The notes under the pieces are model-generated. The model was given only the letters and a program-made list of their open reading frames with translations, was not told the DNA's origin and searched no databases. A program made the translations under genes and the position numbers. Positions 1 to 7,118 of a DNA stretch of 64,000 nt are shown here, one piece after another (position 1 is the stretch's first letter; each line of letters begins with the position of its first letter). The DNA is from Photobacterium aquae. Lineage in GTDB: Bacteria; Pseudomonadota; Gammaproteobacteria; Enterobacterales; Vibrionaceae. The stretch spans positions 1 to 64,000 of the forward strand of contig NZ_LDOT01000014.1 of assembly GCF_001029445.1 (NCBI RefSeq). The letters run 5' to 3'.

Positions 1-456
1 GATAAGCCGGGCGCGGTGGTGAACTGGGAAGACTTAACAGGGACGACCGACAATATGACAACCGGACAACCGCGGGGTATCCGCAACAACAACCCACTAA
101 ATATTGAGTTCAGCACCCGCAACAACTGGCGCGGCCAAGTGGGCAGCGATGGCCGTTTTTCCATCTTCGAAGATGACAAATGGGGCTTTCGTGCCGGTGC
201 CAGGATCCTTCGCAGCTACCAAAAACGCGGGATCAACACCATTCACAGCATCGTGCACACGTTTGCACCCAGCCATGAAAACAACAGCGACCATTATGCC
301 GATATGGTGAGCCGTTGGTCAGGGTACGACAAACACGAGATGGTCGATGTTCGCAACGATACCGTGGCCGCCAAGATCATCAAGGCAATGGCACGGATGG
401 AAGTTGGCAAGAAATACGCCTTCAACGAAATCATGGAAGGAGTCGCACTGGCATGA
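1..456 (+). CDS. phage peptidoglycan-hydrolase-like virion protein (5' end uncertain or outside window)
   Basis: The reading frame is open from the first base, so the true start may lie outside the window; internal candidates are GTG at 16 and ATG at 55. The second is attractive because the signature RGIRNNNPLNI follows at once. This opening, then a W-R-G-Q-x-G-S-D-G-R-F pattern and 'FRAGARIL', is typical of small phage proteins annotated as structural or lysozyme-like virion proteins, thought to cut peptidoglycan during entry or lysis. I infer that role from family resemblance; no catalytic residue is certain. The gene overlaps the next one by four bases (ATGA), so it belongs to a compact phage operon that continues to about 904. 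Confidence 0.7.
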   Translation, partial: DKPGAVVNWEDLTGTTDNMTTGQPRGIRNNNPLNIEFSTRNNWRGQVGSDGRFSIFEDDKWGFRAGARILRSYQKRGINTIHSIVHTFAPSHENNSDHYADMVSRWSGYDKHEMVDVRNDTVAAKIIKAMARMEVGKKYAFNEIMEGVALA

Positions 457-554
457 CAACCAAAAAAGCCGTCACTACGGTAGCAATCAGCGTCACGGGC
501 ATCGTAATCGGTGCCTATACACTCAAATACCTGCGTAAAAAAGGATGGTTATGA
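453..554 (+). CDS. 33-residue phage membrane peptide
   Basis: This very short gene starts at ATG 453, overlapping the stop codon of the preceding phage gene by four bases, and its own stop overlaps the start of the next gene at 551. The product begins with basic residues (MTTKKA), has one hydrophobic helix of about 18 residues (residues 7 to 25), and ends with the basic tail KYLRKKGWL. Such single-pass peptides are common in membrane-containing or small phages, as virion membrane proteins or lysis accessories. There is no recognisable family, so the role is inferred only from the tight translational coupling on both sides. Confidence 0.55.
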   Translation: MTTKKAVTTVAISVTGIVIGAYTLKYLRKKGWL

Positions 555-748
555 TTAATTTCAAGGAATCGAGCACCAAAACAGGCCTGATCTTATTGGG
601 CAGCGTTATCGCTGGCGTTTTTACTGGCAATAGCGAGCTGGTCACCGTGACCGTTGGCGAATCCGGTGCCCAAATTGGCGGAGCCATTCCGGCAGTGGCC
701 GCCGCGATCATCGGCGTGTTTGACACGTTGCGCAAAGAAAAAGACTAG
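551..748 (+). CDS. small hydrophobic phage protein, holin-like
   Basis: Of two possible starts, ATG 551 is better than ATG 545: an AAGGA ribosome site at 541-545 is well spaced from 551, and 551 overlaps the upstream stop in an ATGA pattern. The 65-residue product has two hydrophobic stretches (about residues 11-26 and 42-57) separated by a short polar turn and a charged C-terminus (RKEKD). Two helices, a charged tail and a position right after a peptidoglycan-hydrolase-like gene fit a holin, the pore former that releases phage lysins. A virion membrane protein is the main alternative. Confidence 0.5.
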   Translation: MINFKESSTKTGLILLGSVIAGVFTGNSELVTVTVGESGAQIGGAIPAVAAAIIGVFDTLRKEKD

Positions 749-757
749 GGGACTTGT

Positions 758-904
758 GTGGACATTTACCAAACCGTACTGGTTGCCGCCGCCACGGGCT
801 TTTGCTCGGCGTTCGGCACCGGGATTGCCATGAAGACCGATATCGCATGGATTAAGAAGATCATCGAGTCGCATGATTCTCGGTTGAGTAAACTTGAAAA
901 GTAA
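758..904 (+). CDS. small phage protein with one membrane helix and a coiled-coil tail
   Basis: The start is probably GTG 758, because AGGGGAC at 746-752 lies just upstream. The 48-residue product has an N-terminal hydrophobic segment (about residues 5-24) followed by a charged helix, TDIAWIKKIIESHDSRLSKLEK, with heptad-like spacing of hydrophobic residues. The layout is like XhlA-type or other small lysis and anchoring proteins of phages, but with the order reversed relative to XhlA. It is the last gene of the 1-904 operon. Function is unproven. Confidence 0.5.
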   Translation: MDIYQTVLVAAATGFCSAFGTGIAMKTDIAWIKKIIESHDSRLSKLEK

Positions 905-1003
905 AATATATACAGCCATTAAATTAGTTTTGTGATTTATTGATCAAAAGCACAAAATAGAAAAAAGGATCATTATATCTCATCATTTTAAGTTACTTTT
1001 TAT

Positions 1004-1038
1004 GCGCATGTGATAATGTGCAAAACGTATCACATGCG
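1004..1038 (+). repeat. inverted repeat before the cargo gene
   Basis: An 11-base perfect inverted repeat (CGCATGTGATA at 1005-1015 and its complement at 1028-1038) has a 12-base spacer. With a two-base slip it extends into CTTTTTA/TAAAAAG. It ends 29 bases before the ATG of the gene at 1068 and has no T-run on the plus strand. It could be an operator for that gene or a folded site of the phage DNA. The rest of 905-1067 holds only AT-rich promoter-like sequence. Confidence 0.55.
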
Positions 1039-1067
1039 TAAAAAGCAGCTTTCTTTGGTGAGGTATA

Positions 1068-2453
1068 ATGAAAGTTTATTTTTCTGATTTTTTTGATGTT
1101 GATGAAGCGTTAATTGATGCTTATGGTGCATTTAATCCATCTCTCCTTAACGACCTTCCTCTCTTTATTGATCCATTTTTGCTCTACATTAATGATGATG
1201 ATGAACTGAGAAATCTTCATAATGAAGTTATTAATTATGTTGCATTTCTAAAAGAACAGGCGAATGAAAAGGACATCAATAGTGCAGAACTTCAAGCATG
1301 GTTTATGTTCCCAGAAGTAAGACAGAATTGGTTTGGATATAGTGAAGTCGGCTGTGGAGGGCATGGCTTAGGTAAAGATTTTGCTGACTCATTAAACAAC
1401 AATCTTAATACTATATTTATGGATTTTGGTGACGAAACGGTAACAAAAGAAAGCCACCTAGAGAAATTATGCTTAATTAAAGATGGTGTTGGTAAAGATA
1501 CAATCAGCGATTTTACTACTAATCTGATTAAACAATTTTTGTTAGAGTACACGCAAAAATTTTCCGCTGAAAATATAGATAAGAAATACCTATCAGCTCA
1601 TATGGTTAAGAAGGTCTATTTTGATTATGACAAGAAGAAGTGGATGCCAAAGGAGTACATTCTTCCAACATATAATGATGATTTTGTCTTATTGACACCA
1701 AAAAGTATCCTGACTAAGGATAAAACGTGGATTAATAAGGCTGATTTGCTAAGCAGATTTGATGGTATTGTAGATGCAATGCCCAATCATGAACTCAGAG
1801 AAAAAATTAACGATTATTTGTCGAAATGCTTACCAGAGGATTACAAAAATAGTGATTATAAAGAAGCAATCAAATCGACAATTTCAAAATATCCAGAATA
1901 TATAGATTATTTTATTAAATCTAAAGAAGATGGATATAAAGAGGCAAGGCTTACAAGTGATGTCAAAGTAGCCGATATTGAAAAACTATACATAGAAAAT
2001 TTAAGAGAAATCTATAGCCAACTTTCAAAAACAGAATTTTATGACATGTCGAATGAAACATTTGATGAGCTTTATATGAAAGCGCAATTGTTTAAGGATG
2101 TCATTGAATCTCGTGGTGGATACAAACTTGTTTTTACTAATCAGTCAAAGATTACGAAAGAAGCTGAGTTGAGATTACTTATAAAATTAGTATTTTTAGC
2201 TCAAGTTAAGCATAAATATCAGCTAAATTTAAGCGATAGGCTATCATTTAAGTTGGCAAGTAATCCGGTCCTAAAACAAAGCATTGGAAAAAAACTGAAG
2301 GAAGAAGAAGGTCTAGATGATAATGATAAATCAATTTTTGCGATAGTTTTTTATTCAGATAAAGAATTTAATCGTGTTACCAATATCTTGAAAGATCTTA
2401 GAGCTTCTTTGTCAAAAACATTATTTATGATAGATGCAAGGCCTTCTGAGTAA
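1068..2453 (+). CDS. AT-rich cargo protein of a phage-like element, possible defence function, nuclease-like C-terminus
   Basis: The start at ATG 1068 follows GAGGT with good spacing. The 461-residue protein is soluble and has no signal peptide. Its opening, with 'DVDEALIDAYGAFNPSLLNDLPLFIDPFLLY', is one I recall from uncharacterised proteins found in defence islands and mobile elements. The C-terminal part (from about residue 345) resembles a restriction-endonuclease-like domain in which an E-A-D-L-Q helix is followed by an acidic catalytic strand and 'VEFKLASN'. Here the helix (EAELRLLIKLVF, about 364) and FKLASN (about 393-398) remain, but the acidic strand between them is missing and the glutamate before FK is serine. 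It may therefore be a non-catalytic derivative. It sits alone between phage modules and is clearly richer in A+T than its neighbours, as expected for an acquired cargo gene. Its function is unknown. Confidence 0.6.
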   Translation: MKVYFSDFFDVDEALIDAYGAFNPSLLNDLPLFIDPFLLYINDDDELRNLHNEVINYVAFLKEQANEKDINSAELQAWFMFPEVRQNWFGYSEVGCGGHGLGKDFADSLNNNLNTIFMDFGDETVTKESHLEKLCLIKDGVGKDTISDFTTNLIKQFLLEYTQKFSAENIDKKYLSAHMVKKVYFDYDKKKWMPKEYILPTYNDDFVLLTPKSILTKDKTWINKADLLSRFDGIVDAMPNHELREKINDYLSKCLPEDYKNSDYKEAIKSTISKYPEYIDYFIKSKEDGYKEARLTSDVKVADIEKLYIENLREIYSQLSKTEFYDMSNETFDELYMKAQLFKDVIESRGGYKLVFTNQSKITKEAELRLLIKLVFLAQVKHKYQLNLSDRLSFKLASNPVLKQSIGKKLKEEEGLDDNDKSIFAIVFYSDKEFNRVTNILKDLRASLSKTLFMIDARPSE

Positions 2454-2455
2454 AT

Positions 2456-2482
2456 AAAAAGCCCGCATTTGCGGGCTTTTTT
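2456..2482 (+). terminator. rho-independent terminator, usable from both strands
   Basis: An 11-base stem (AAAAAGCCCGC with its complement) closes on an ATTT loop and has A and T runs on its outer sides. It lies between the stop codons of the convergent genes at 2453 and 2503 and can end transcription in either direction. Confidence 0.85.
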
Positions 2483-2502
2483 GTGTCCAAAGGCGAGGGA
2501 TA

Positions 2503-2979
2503 CTAGGTGGCATTTCGACGTTTGGCGACTTTCTCTTGGTATTTGCGGTAGGCTTTTTTCTTCTCCTTGCTGATCGTTTCGTGCAATGGCGCATTGATGC
2601 GGCGGCCGCCACGGAACGGCAGCGGTGTAACCACATTGCTGCGTACTGGGATATAATCCAGTTCGTAGAGGCGTTTCAGGGCATGGTACTCGTCGTTGCG
2701 CAGCACCCAGCCGTCCAATTCCTTGGGACTGAAAACGCGATTCTCCGGGGTGATGATGATGCAGCGGCGTTCGCAGACCCGAAAGCCTTGCCAGCGGGTA
2801 TCGTCGGGGAAATAGCCACGGGCACGGATGATAAGCAGTTTCTCGGCCATCGGGTTGACATTGATTTGGCCGGTTAGCCAGCGTTTGACGGTGATATCTT
2901 TCACGTTGAACCAAGCCGCGCCTTCGGAAATAGACTCGAATTGGCGCCAGAACATTCTAACAAACGGTAAATGCAGCAT
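2503..2979 (-). CDS. DUF3653 phage protein, probable DNA-binding regulator
   Basis: The frame is open back to ATG 3072, but the ATG at 2979 has a GAGG site seven bases upstream and puts the conserved region at the N-terminus (158 residues). The segment from AAWFNVKDITVKRWLTGQINVNP to LLIIRARGYFPDD and then RWQGFRV matches the DUF3653 family, found in Vibrio prophages and filamentous-phage-like elements. 'VKDITVKRWLTGQ' reads like the recognition part of a helix-turn-helix. A basic tail (KEKKKAYRKYQEKVAKRR) could also bind nucleic acid. It is transcribed toward the cargo gene. The family suggests a regulator of the phage-like element; no target is known. Confidence 0.7.
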   Translation of the reverse strand: MLHLPFVRMFWRQFESISEGAAWFNVKDITVKRWLTGQINVNPMAEKLLIIRARGYFPDDTRWQGFRVCERRCIIITPENRVFSPKELDGWVLRNDEYHALKRLYELDYIPVRSNVVTPLPFRGGRRINAPLHETISKEKKKAYRKYQEKVAKRRNAT

Positions 2980-3095
2980 GATAGACCTCACATTTTTCAT
3001 CACGGTGTTAATGGTTTTTTCGATTGATGCTCCATAGAACAATTGATGATAACGATTGAGCACGTTTGGCATGTCTCACGCTCATAAATTGCCAA

Positions 3096-3197
3096 ATGGA
3101 CGTGATTATGTGTACAACAGATGCGAACCCCATGAAAACCCAAGTTGCTAACCTTAACGGACTGTTTCCAGAGCTTTTTATCGTAAAAAACGATTAA
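3096..3197 (+). CDS. possible 33-residue phage ORF, divergent from the DUF3653 gene
   Basis: A short frame from ATG 3096 encodes a peptide ending in MKTQVANLNGLFPELFIVKND; ATG 3126 inside it is another possible start. It faces away from the DUF3653 gene, as early phage genes often do, and lies between that gene and dif. No clear ribosome site precedes it and no family is recognised, so it may be chance. Confidence 0.25.
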   Translation: MDVIMCTTDANPMKTQVANLNGLFPELFIVKND

Positions 3198-3247
3198 GTT
3201 TCCCGCGTGACCCAGCCAGCCGCTTTTACCCCAAATTCCGACCCCTT

Positions 3248-3275
3248 AGTGCGCATTATGTACCTTATGTTAAAT
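3248..3275 (+). other. dif: dif site, XerC/XerD recombination target at the replication terminus
   Basis: The 28 bases divide into a left arm AGTGCGCATTA (XerC side), a centre TGTACC and a right arm TTATGTTAAAT (XerD side). From memory, both arms are identical to those of the chromosome I dif of Vibrio cholerae; only the last bases of the centre differ. XerCD act here to resolve chromosome dimers, so the site marks the terminus. Phage genes lie on its left and chromosomal genes on its right, so it is also the likely attachment junction of an element that integrates by using the host Xer proteins. The stretch 3276-3483 to its right holds no gene that I can see. Confidence 0.9.
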
Positions 3276-3483
3276 AGGATTTGCGGAGGTAATATCTAAT
3301 CTATGGTTTCTATCTTATTGGTTTATAAGTCACTACCCTTGTTTGCATTGGGATTATGAACACGTATCAACGCTATCCAATTTAACCATAATGCGTATTT
3401 ACCATAAAGTAGATAATTAGCAGTTTAGTAAATCTGACTTCGCAGGCATTGTCAGTTTTTCGAATCTTCAAATTATCTTAAGA

Positions 3484-3510
3484 AAAACCCCAAGCTTTTG
3501 CCTGGGGTTT
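3484..3510 (-). terminator. terminator of yciH
   Basis: On the minus strand, a stem AAACCCCAGGC with one mismatch, loop AAAA, then a run of T residues follows the yciH stop at 3542. Confidence 0.8.
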
Positions 3511-3541
3511 CTATTGGCTATCGTTAATAACAGGTTTTGAC

Positions 3542-3865
3542 TCAGCCGCCGGCCAATTTTACTGTGTGGCCTTTTTTCTCTAGTGCAGCTTTGATGACAT
3601 CACGCTTGTCGCCTTGAATCTCGATAGTGCCATCTTTGACAGAACCGCCACAGCCGCAAACTTTTTTAAGCTCTGCCGCCAACAATTTTAGTTCTGTGTC
3701 TTCCATGTCTAGGCCCGTAACAATGCAGACGCCTTTGCCTTTACGACCTTTAGTTTGGCGTTGCACGCGGACGATACCATCACCTTGCGGGCGCTTTGGT
3801 GCTGGCTTCTCTTCTTTAATGCGTCCAGTCTCCGTTGAGAATACTAAGCGGCTGTTGTCGTTCAT
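3542..3865 (-). CDS. yciH: SUI1/eIF1-like translation factor YciH
   Basis: This 107-residue protein belongs to the SUI1 family, the bacterial homologue of eukaryotic initiation factor eIF1. A basic N-terminal linker (KRPQGDGIVRVQRQTKGRKGKG) precedes the compact domain with 'VCIVTGLDMEDTELKLLAAELKKVCGCGGSVKDGTIEIQGD', where the CGCGGSVKDG loop is the family signature. In E. coli, YciH affects start-site fidelity on the 30S subunit and is not essential. The length is normal for the family. It stands alone, is followed by its own terminator, and is the first chromosomal gene next to dif. Confidence 0.93.
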   Translation of the reverse strand: MNDNSRLVFSTETGRIKEEKPAPKRPQGDGIVRVQRQTKGRKGKGVCIVTGLDMEDTELKLLAAELKKVCGCGGSVKDGTIEIQGDKRDVIKAALEKKGHTVKLAGG

Positions 3866-3983
3866 CGATAAAATCTCGTTGGTTTTCTTTGATTTGTGAG
3901 CAAGGTAATAACTTCAAGGTTCTCATTTGCGTATTACCCATACCCCAATATTATCAATAATAGGTACTGAAACGGAAACAGTT

Positions 3984-4589
3984 ATGATAAGAAACGTCAT
4001 TTTCGATTTTGGCGCGGTACTTTTGCACTGGAATCCTAGCAAAATCGTAGAATCATTCACCGAAGACACCAATGAGCGGCAAATACTGCTTAACTATGTC
4101 ATTCATCACCCCGACTGGCTCGCCCTGGATCGCGGTACGATGTTAATGGCTGAAGTTATCCCTCGCTTTGCGCTACGAACTGGAATGTCTGAAGCGAGGA
4201 TCGGTGATTTTATTGAACATATTCAGTCTACATTAACGATTATTCCTGAAACCGAAACGCTTGTAGATCAAGTTATTGCGTTAGGTTTTGGTACATATTT
4301 CCTTACCAATATGAGCAGTGCCTTCTTTGAAAAACTGAATGAACAGCATAGCTTCTATGTCTGGTTCGATGGCGGCTTGGTATCTGGAAAGGAACTCTTG
4401 CTAAAACCCGAGCCTGAAATTTTCAAACGTCTGGCTGAGCGTTTTATGTTGAATCCTGAAGAATCTCTGTTTATCGATGATAGCCCTGCAAACATAACTG
4501 CCGCGAAACACCTTGGATTCCAGACTTATCTGTTTACAACGCCAACGATTAGCTGTGAAGCTATTCGTAATTTGCTCAATATTAACTAA
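3984..4589 (+). CDS. HAD-superfamily phosphatase, YihX-like
   Basis: The frame opens at 3927 but the HAD domain starts directly at ATG 3984 (MIRNVIFDFGAVLLHW), giving 201 residues. The four HAD motifs are present: DFGAVL (nucleophile Asp, with Gly in the second position as in E. coli YihX), LTNMSS, the lysine in LKPEPEIF, and the acidic pair in LFIDDSPANI. YihX dephosphorylates alpha-D-glucose 1-phosphate, but HAD enzymes of this group are often broad in substrate, so only 'small-molecule phosphatase' is safe. It is divergent from yciH and alone in its transcript. Confidence 0.85.
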   Translation: MIRNVIFDFGAVLLHWNPSKIVESFTEDTNERQILLNYVIHHPDWLALDRGTMLMAEVIPRFALRTGMSEARIGDFIEHIQSTLTIIPETETLVDQVIALGFGTYFLTNMSSAFFEKLNEQHSFYVWFDGGLVSGKELLLKPEPEIFKRLAERFMLNPEESLFIDDSPANITAAKHLGFQTYLFTTPTISCEAIRNLLNIN

Positions 4590-4668
4590 AATTTATCTTA
4601 TTCATCGATTGTTCATGTCTAATTTGACACAATACTCATCGTTATAAAAAGCTACCTCAGGAGTTTTC

Positions 4669-5193
4669 GTGAAGAAATTTATTTTCCCTGCTTTGTTATT
4701 GGCTTCCTTGGTTGGTAGTCCACTGTCTTATGCTGACAACGACAGCAATAAGCAACACGCTGAGAAATCCATCGTCGGGCAAGTTGAAACCATCAAAGTT
4801 CATGAACTCGGACTGGATTATCTAGCGCGTATTGATACTGGTGCAGCTACAACATCGATCAATGCTAAAGATATCAAAGTGATCGGTGATGAAAGTGACA
4901 GTGAAAACATGAGAGATCATCTTGGTCATACTGTTGAGTTTACGTCAGTAAACGAAAAAGGCGAAGAAGCGCGTTATAAAGGGAAAATTGTTAAAGTAAG
5001 CAAAATTCGCAATGCTCAGGGGGTTGAGCGCCGTTATGCGGTGAAAATGGATCTTGGCTGGAATGGCCAGCATAAGCGGGTTAATGTAAACCTAAGAGAT
5101 CGTAGTAAACTCGATTATAAATTGCTGATTGGCCGCAACTGGCTGATGGGTGACTATATTGTTGACGTTGAAAAGTCAGATGATGAAGATTAA
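4669..5193 (+). CDS. exported retropepsin-like protein of the 'ATP-dependent zinc protease' family (PF05618)
   Basis: The start is GTG 4669, set by CAGGAG five bases upstream. Residues 1-22 form a clear Sec signal peptide ending in SYA. The rest is a retropepsin-like domain with the catalytic triplet DTGAATTS (Asp56) and the closing segment LLIGRNWLMGDYIVDV. Family members are named zinc proteases, but the fold is that of aspartic proteases; related proteins lie near RimK-type ligases. Here the protein is exported, so it would act in the periplasm. No partner gene is adjacent, and a strong terminator follows. Confidence 0.8.
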   Translation: MKKFIFPALLLASLVGSPLSYADNDSNKQHAEKSIVGQVETIKVHELGLDYLARIDTGAATTSINAKDIKVIGDESDSENMRDHLGHTVEFTSVNEKGEEARYKGKIVKVSKIRNAQGVERRYAVKMDLGWNGQHKRVNVNLRDRSKLDYKLLIGRNWLMGDYIVDVEKSDDED

Positions 5194-5248
5194 CTCGTCT
5201 ATTGTATCTCTAGATGTGTGAACGTGAAGTTGCTGATATGCATTTATG

Positions 5249-5275
5249 AAAAACGCCCCTATTGGGCGTTTTTTT
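5249..5275 (+). terminator. rho-independent terminator
   Basis: Stem AAAAACGCCC, loop CTATT, complement GGGCGTTTTT and a further T-run, 55 bases after the stop of the protease-like gene. Confidence 0.9.
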
Positions 5276-5413
5276 ATGTTATTTGATGATGGCTGCTTAC
5301 TTGGTTGGCTCTCTCTCCCACCCTATAAAATCGCTTGCATTACATCGACCTAGACTATTGAGTTGATGTGCATGATATAATTAAGAAAACAAACATTTCT
5401 CTGAGGTTCGCGA

Positions 5414-6385
5414 ATGGCGAAACAAATCAGCCCTATCTCTGATCCTATATTAAGTGCTCAAAGCCAAGAGCAATTTCAGCGGCGATTAGAAAATGCTGAA
5501 ACGATGAATGTGCTCACCCGGGGTCAGTATGCAAAAAATACATTAGTGTCATTTACTAATGATTGGAACAATTTCCTGCAATTTTGCATAGAACAACATG
5601 TGTCTGTACTGCCTGCAACAGCAGATACTGTGCATCGCTTTATTGAGAAAATGGCTGATTCGCGGAAGCTAGCAAGCCTAAAGCGTTACGTGGTAACCAT
5701 TTCACTGGTTCACAGGTGCCATTCCCTGCCCGACCCTTGCGCGAAGTCAGAGATACGGTTGGCAATGCGAAAGCAACAAACAGATAAACATAGCGATCAA
5801 CAAAATGCCGCTGCGTTCCGCGATGAACACCTACAGCAATTACTGAGTGTTTATGATGTTGCGACGAAAGCTAAGGATGTTCGTGACTGTGCGATTTGGG
5901 CAGTCATGTTTGAAGGTATGCTCAAGCGTAGCGAATTAGCAGCACTGTGTGTCGATGATCTTTTCATACATGATGATGGGCTTATTGATATTAGTGTAGG
6001 CAATCATACAATTGCACTTAGCAACGTGTCGTCAAAGGCCCTACAACGGTGGCTTGTTATCGGTGCCATTTTTGATGATGTTGTATTTCGTCGAATTGAC
6101 CGTCACGGTAATGTTGGGGACAAGGCGATGGATCACTCTTCTATTTACCGTGTTTTTCGTAGAGCCAGCAGTGAGCTTGGCTTATCAGATAATGAACTAT
6201 TCTCAGGTCAATCACCACGAGTGGGAGCATCAAAAGATTTGGCCGATGCCGGGTTATCTTTATCTGATATTCAAGAGCAAGGACGATGGAAGAGCCCTGC
6301 TATGCCGGCTCAGTACATAGGTAAATCGGATAAGCACGATCAGGAAATTAAGAAGTACGTGAAAGACAAACCTTGGGAGCGCTAA
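5414..6385 (+). CDS. tyrosine recombinase/integrase with altered HxxR motif
   Basis: The start at ATG 5414 follows a GAGG site. The 323-residue protein has a SAM-like core-binding domain (about residues 35-120) and a C-terminal catalytic domain. Catalytic positions visible are Arg172 (KRSEL), Arg269, Trp292 (GRWKSP) and the nucleophile Tyr301 (AQYIG). The HxxR box reads Q266-S-P-R269, so the usual histidine is glutamine. Related integrases have GHSxRVG at this spot. No attachment-site repeat, excisionase or cargo is visible next to it, so it is an orphan, about 2.1 kb from dif. It may be a resident chromosomal recombinase or the leftover of a lost element. Confidence 0.85.
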   Translation: MAKQISPISDPILSAQSQEQFQRRLENAETMNVLTRGQYAKNTLVSFTNDWNNFLQFCIEQHVSVLPATADTVHRFIEKMADSRKLASLKRYVVTISLVHRCHSLPDPCAKSEIRLAMRKQQTDKHSDQQNAAAFRDEHLQQLLSVYDVATKAKDVRDCAIWAVMFEGMLKRSELAALCVDDLFIHDDGLIDISVGNHTIALSNVSSKALQRWLVIGAIFDDVVFRRIDRHGNVGDKAMDHSSIYRVFRRASSELGLSDNELFSGQSPRVGASKDLADAGLSLSDIQEQGRWKSPAMPAQYIGKSDKHDQEIKKYVKDKPWER

Positions 6386-6482
6386 TTTTGTAAGGTGCGA
6401 TGATTGTTTGTTTTAATACTAAATATAAAGTTATAGTGCACTAGGATAATATGACTATTGTTTTCTATTTCTTCATTGATAA

Positions 6483-7118
6483 TTACTGCGGTGAATCCCC
6501 CCAATGATCATGGGTAAATCCCGACTCATCTATAGGTTGGGTAATCCGCTCAAACAATTCAATCAAAGGTGATAAATCCCCAAAATACCCTTTTTGATTG
6601 GCGTTAACCCATTCATCTAGTTGGATATTTTCCCAGCAGACTTCATAGCCGGCATTAATCGCTAATATTTCAAAAAAGATCCGCTGTACTCTTCCATTTC
6701 CCTCTCGAAATGGATGAACGACATTCAGTTCACAGTAATAATGAGCAATACGTTCTATGAATGAACTCAGCGATAAACCTTGCAGGTAATCTTCATTAGC
6801 CAGTGCCGTCAGTAATTTATCGGTTTCTTTTTCTATATTCACCCAATGGCAGAACCTTGTCTCCCCTTTGGTAATATCAACCTGCCTGATTTTCCCGGCC
6901 CAAGCGTAGAGGTCTTGAAAAAGTGTGTAATGAATTTGTTTGAGGTAATCGAGGCTAAACCGATCAAAATCCGGTACGAAGTGTTCTGCTCGTACTCGGG
7001 TAAAGTCTCGCTCAGCCCGTTCGAGCTCCTGCTCGTCATGAATAGCAAGCAGATTTTTGAGTACCGTAGATCCCGGATAACAATCGGGATCGTGTTCAAC
7101 GCCGTACTTATCGCTCAT
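6483..7118 (-). CDS. fic: Fic-domain AMP-transferase, toxin-like partner of YhfG
   Basis: The 211-residue protein aligns in order with E. coli Fic: the MSDKYG opening, DLYAWAGKIRQVDI, ERIAHYYCELN and the Fic motif HPFREGNGR at residues 135-143. His135 is the catalytic base, and the full GNGR anion hole is intact. Fic enzymes move AMP from ATP onto target proteins. It overlaps the upstream antitoxin-type gene by 11 bases, so the two are co-translated, as in yhfG-fic of enterics. No inhibitory S/TxxxE(G/N) motif is obvious at its own N-terminus, consistent with inhibition in trans by the small partner. Confidence 0.92.
   Translation of the reverse strand: MSDKYGVEHDPDCYPGSTVLKNLLAIHDEQELERAERDFTRVRAEHFVPDFDRFSLDYLKQIHYTLFQDLYAWAGKIRQVDITKGETRFCHWVNIEKETDKLLTALANEDYLQGLSLSSFIERIAHYYCELNVVHPFREGNGRVQRIFFEILAINAGYEVCWENIQLDEWVNANQKGYFGDLSPLIELFERITQPIDESGFTHDHWGDSPQ

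Noticed and set aside
593..919. A 108-codon frame on the minus strand across the small phage genes
   Set aside because: The plus-strand genes there have coupled starts and good ribosome sites; the minus frame has no domain.
1001..1027. Sequence vaguely like a second dif or Xer site (ATGCGCATGTGATAATGT)
   Set aside because: Only the GCGCAT core agrees with the XerC arm; the XerD arm does not align and the stretch is better explained as an inverted repeat.
2351..2914. A 187-codon open frame on the minus strand overlapping the DUF3653 gene
   Set aside because: It lies in another frame of the DUF3653 gene, crosses the terminator at 2456-2482 and reads like a shadow (many Arg, His, Pro). The DUF3653 frame has a recognisable domain and a ribosome site.
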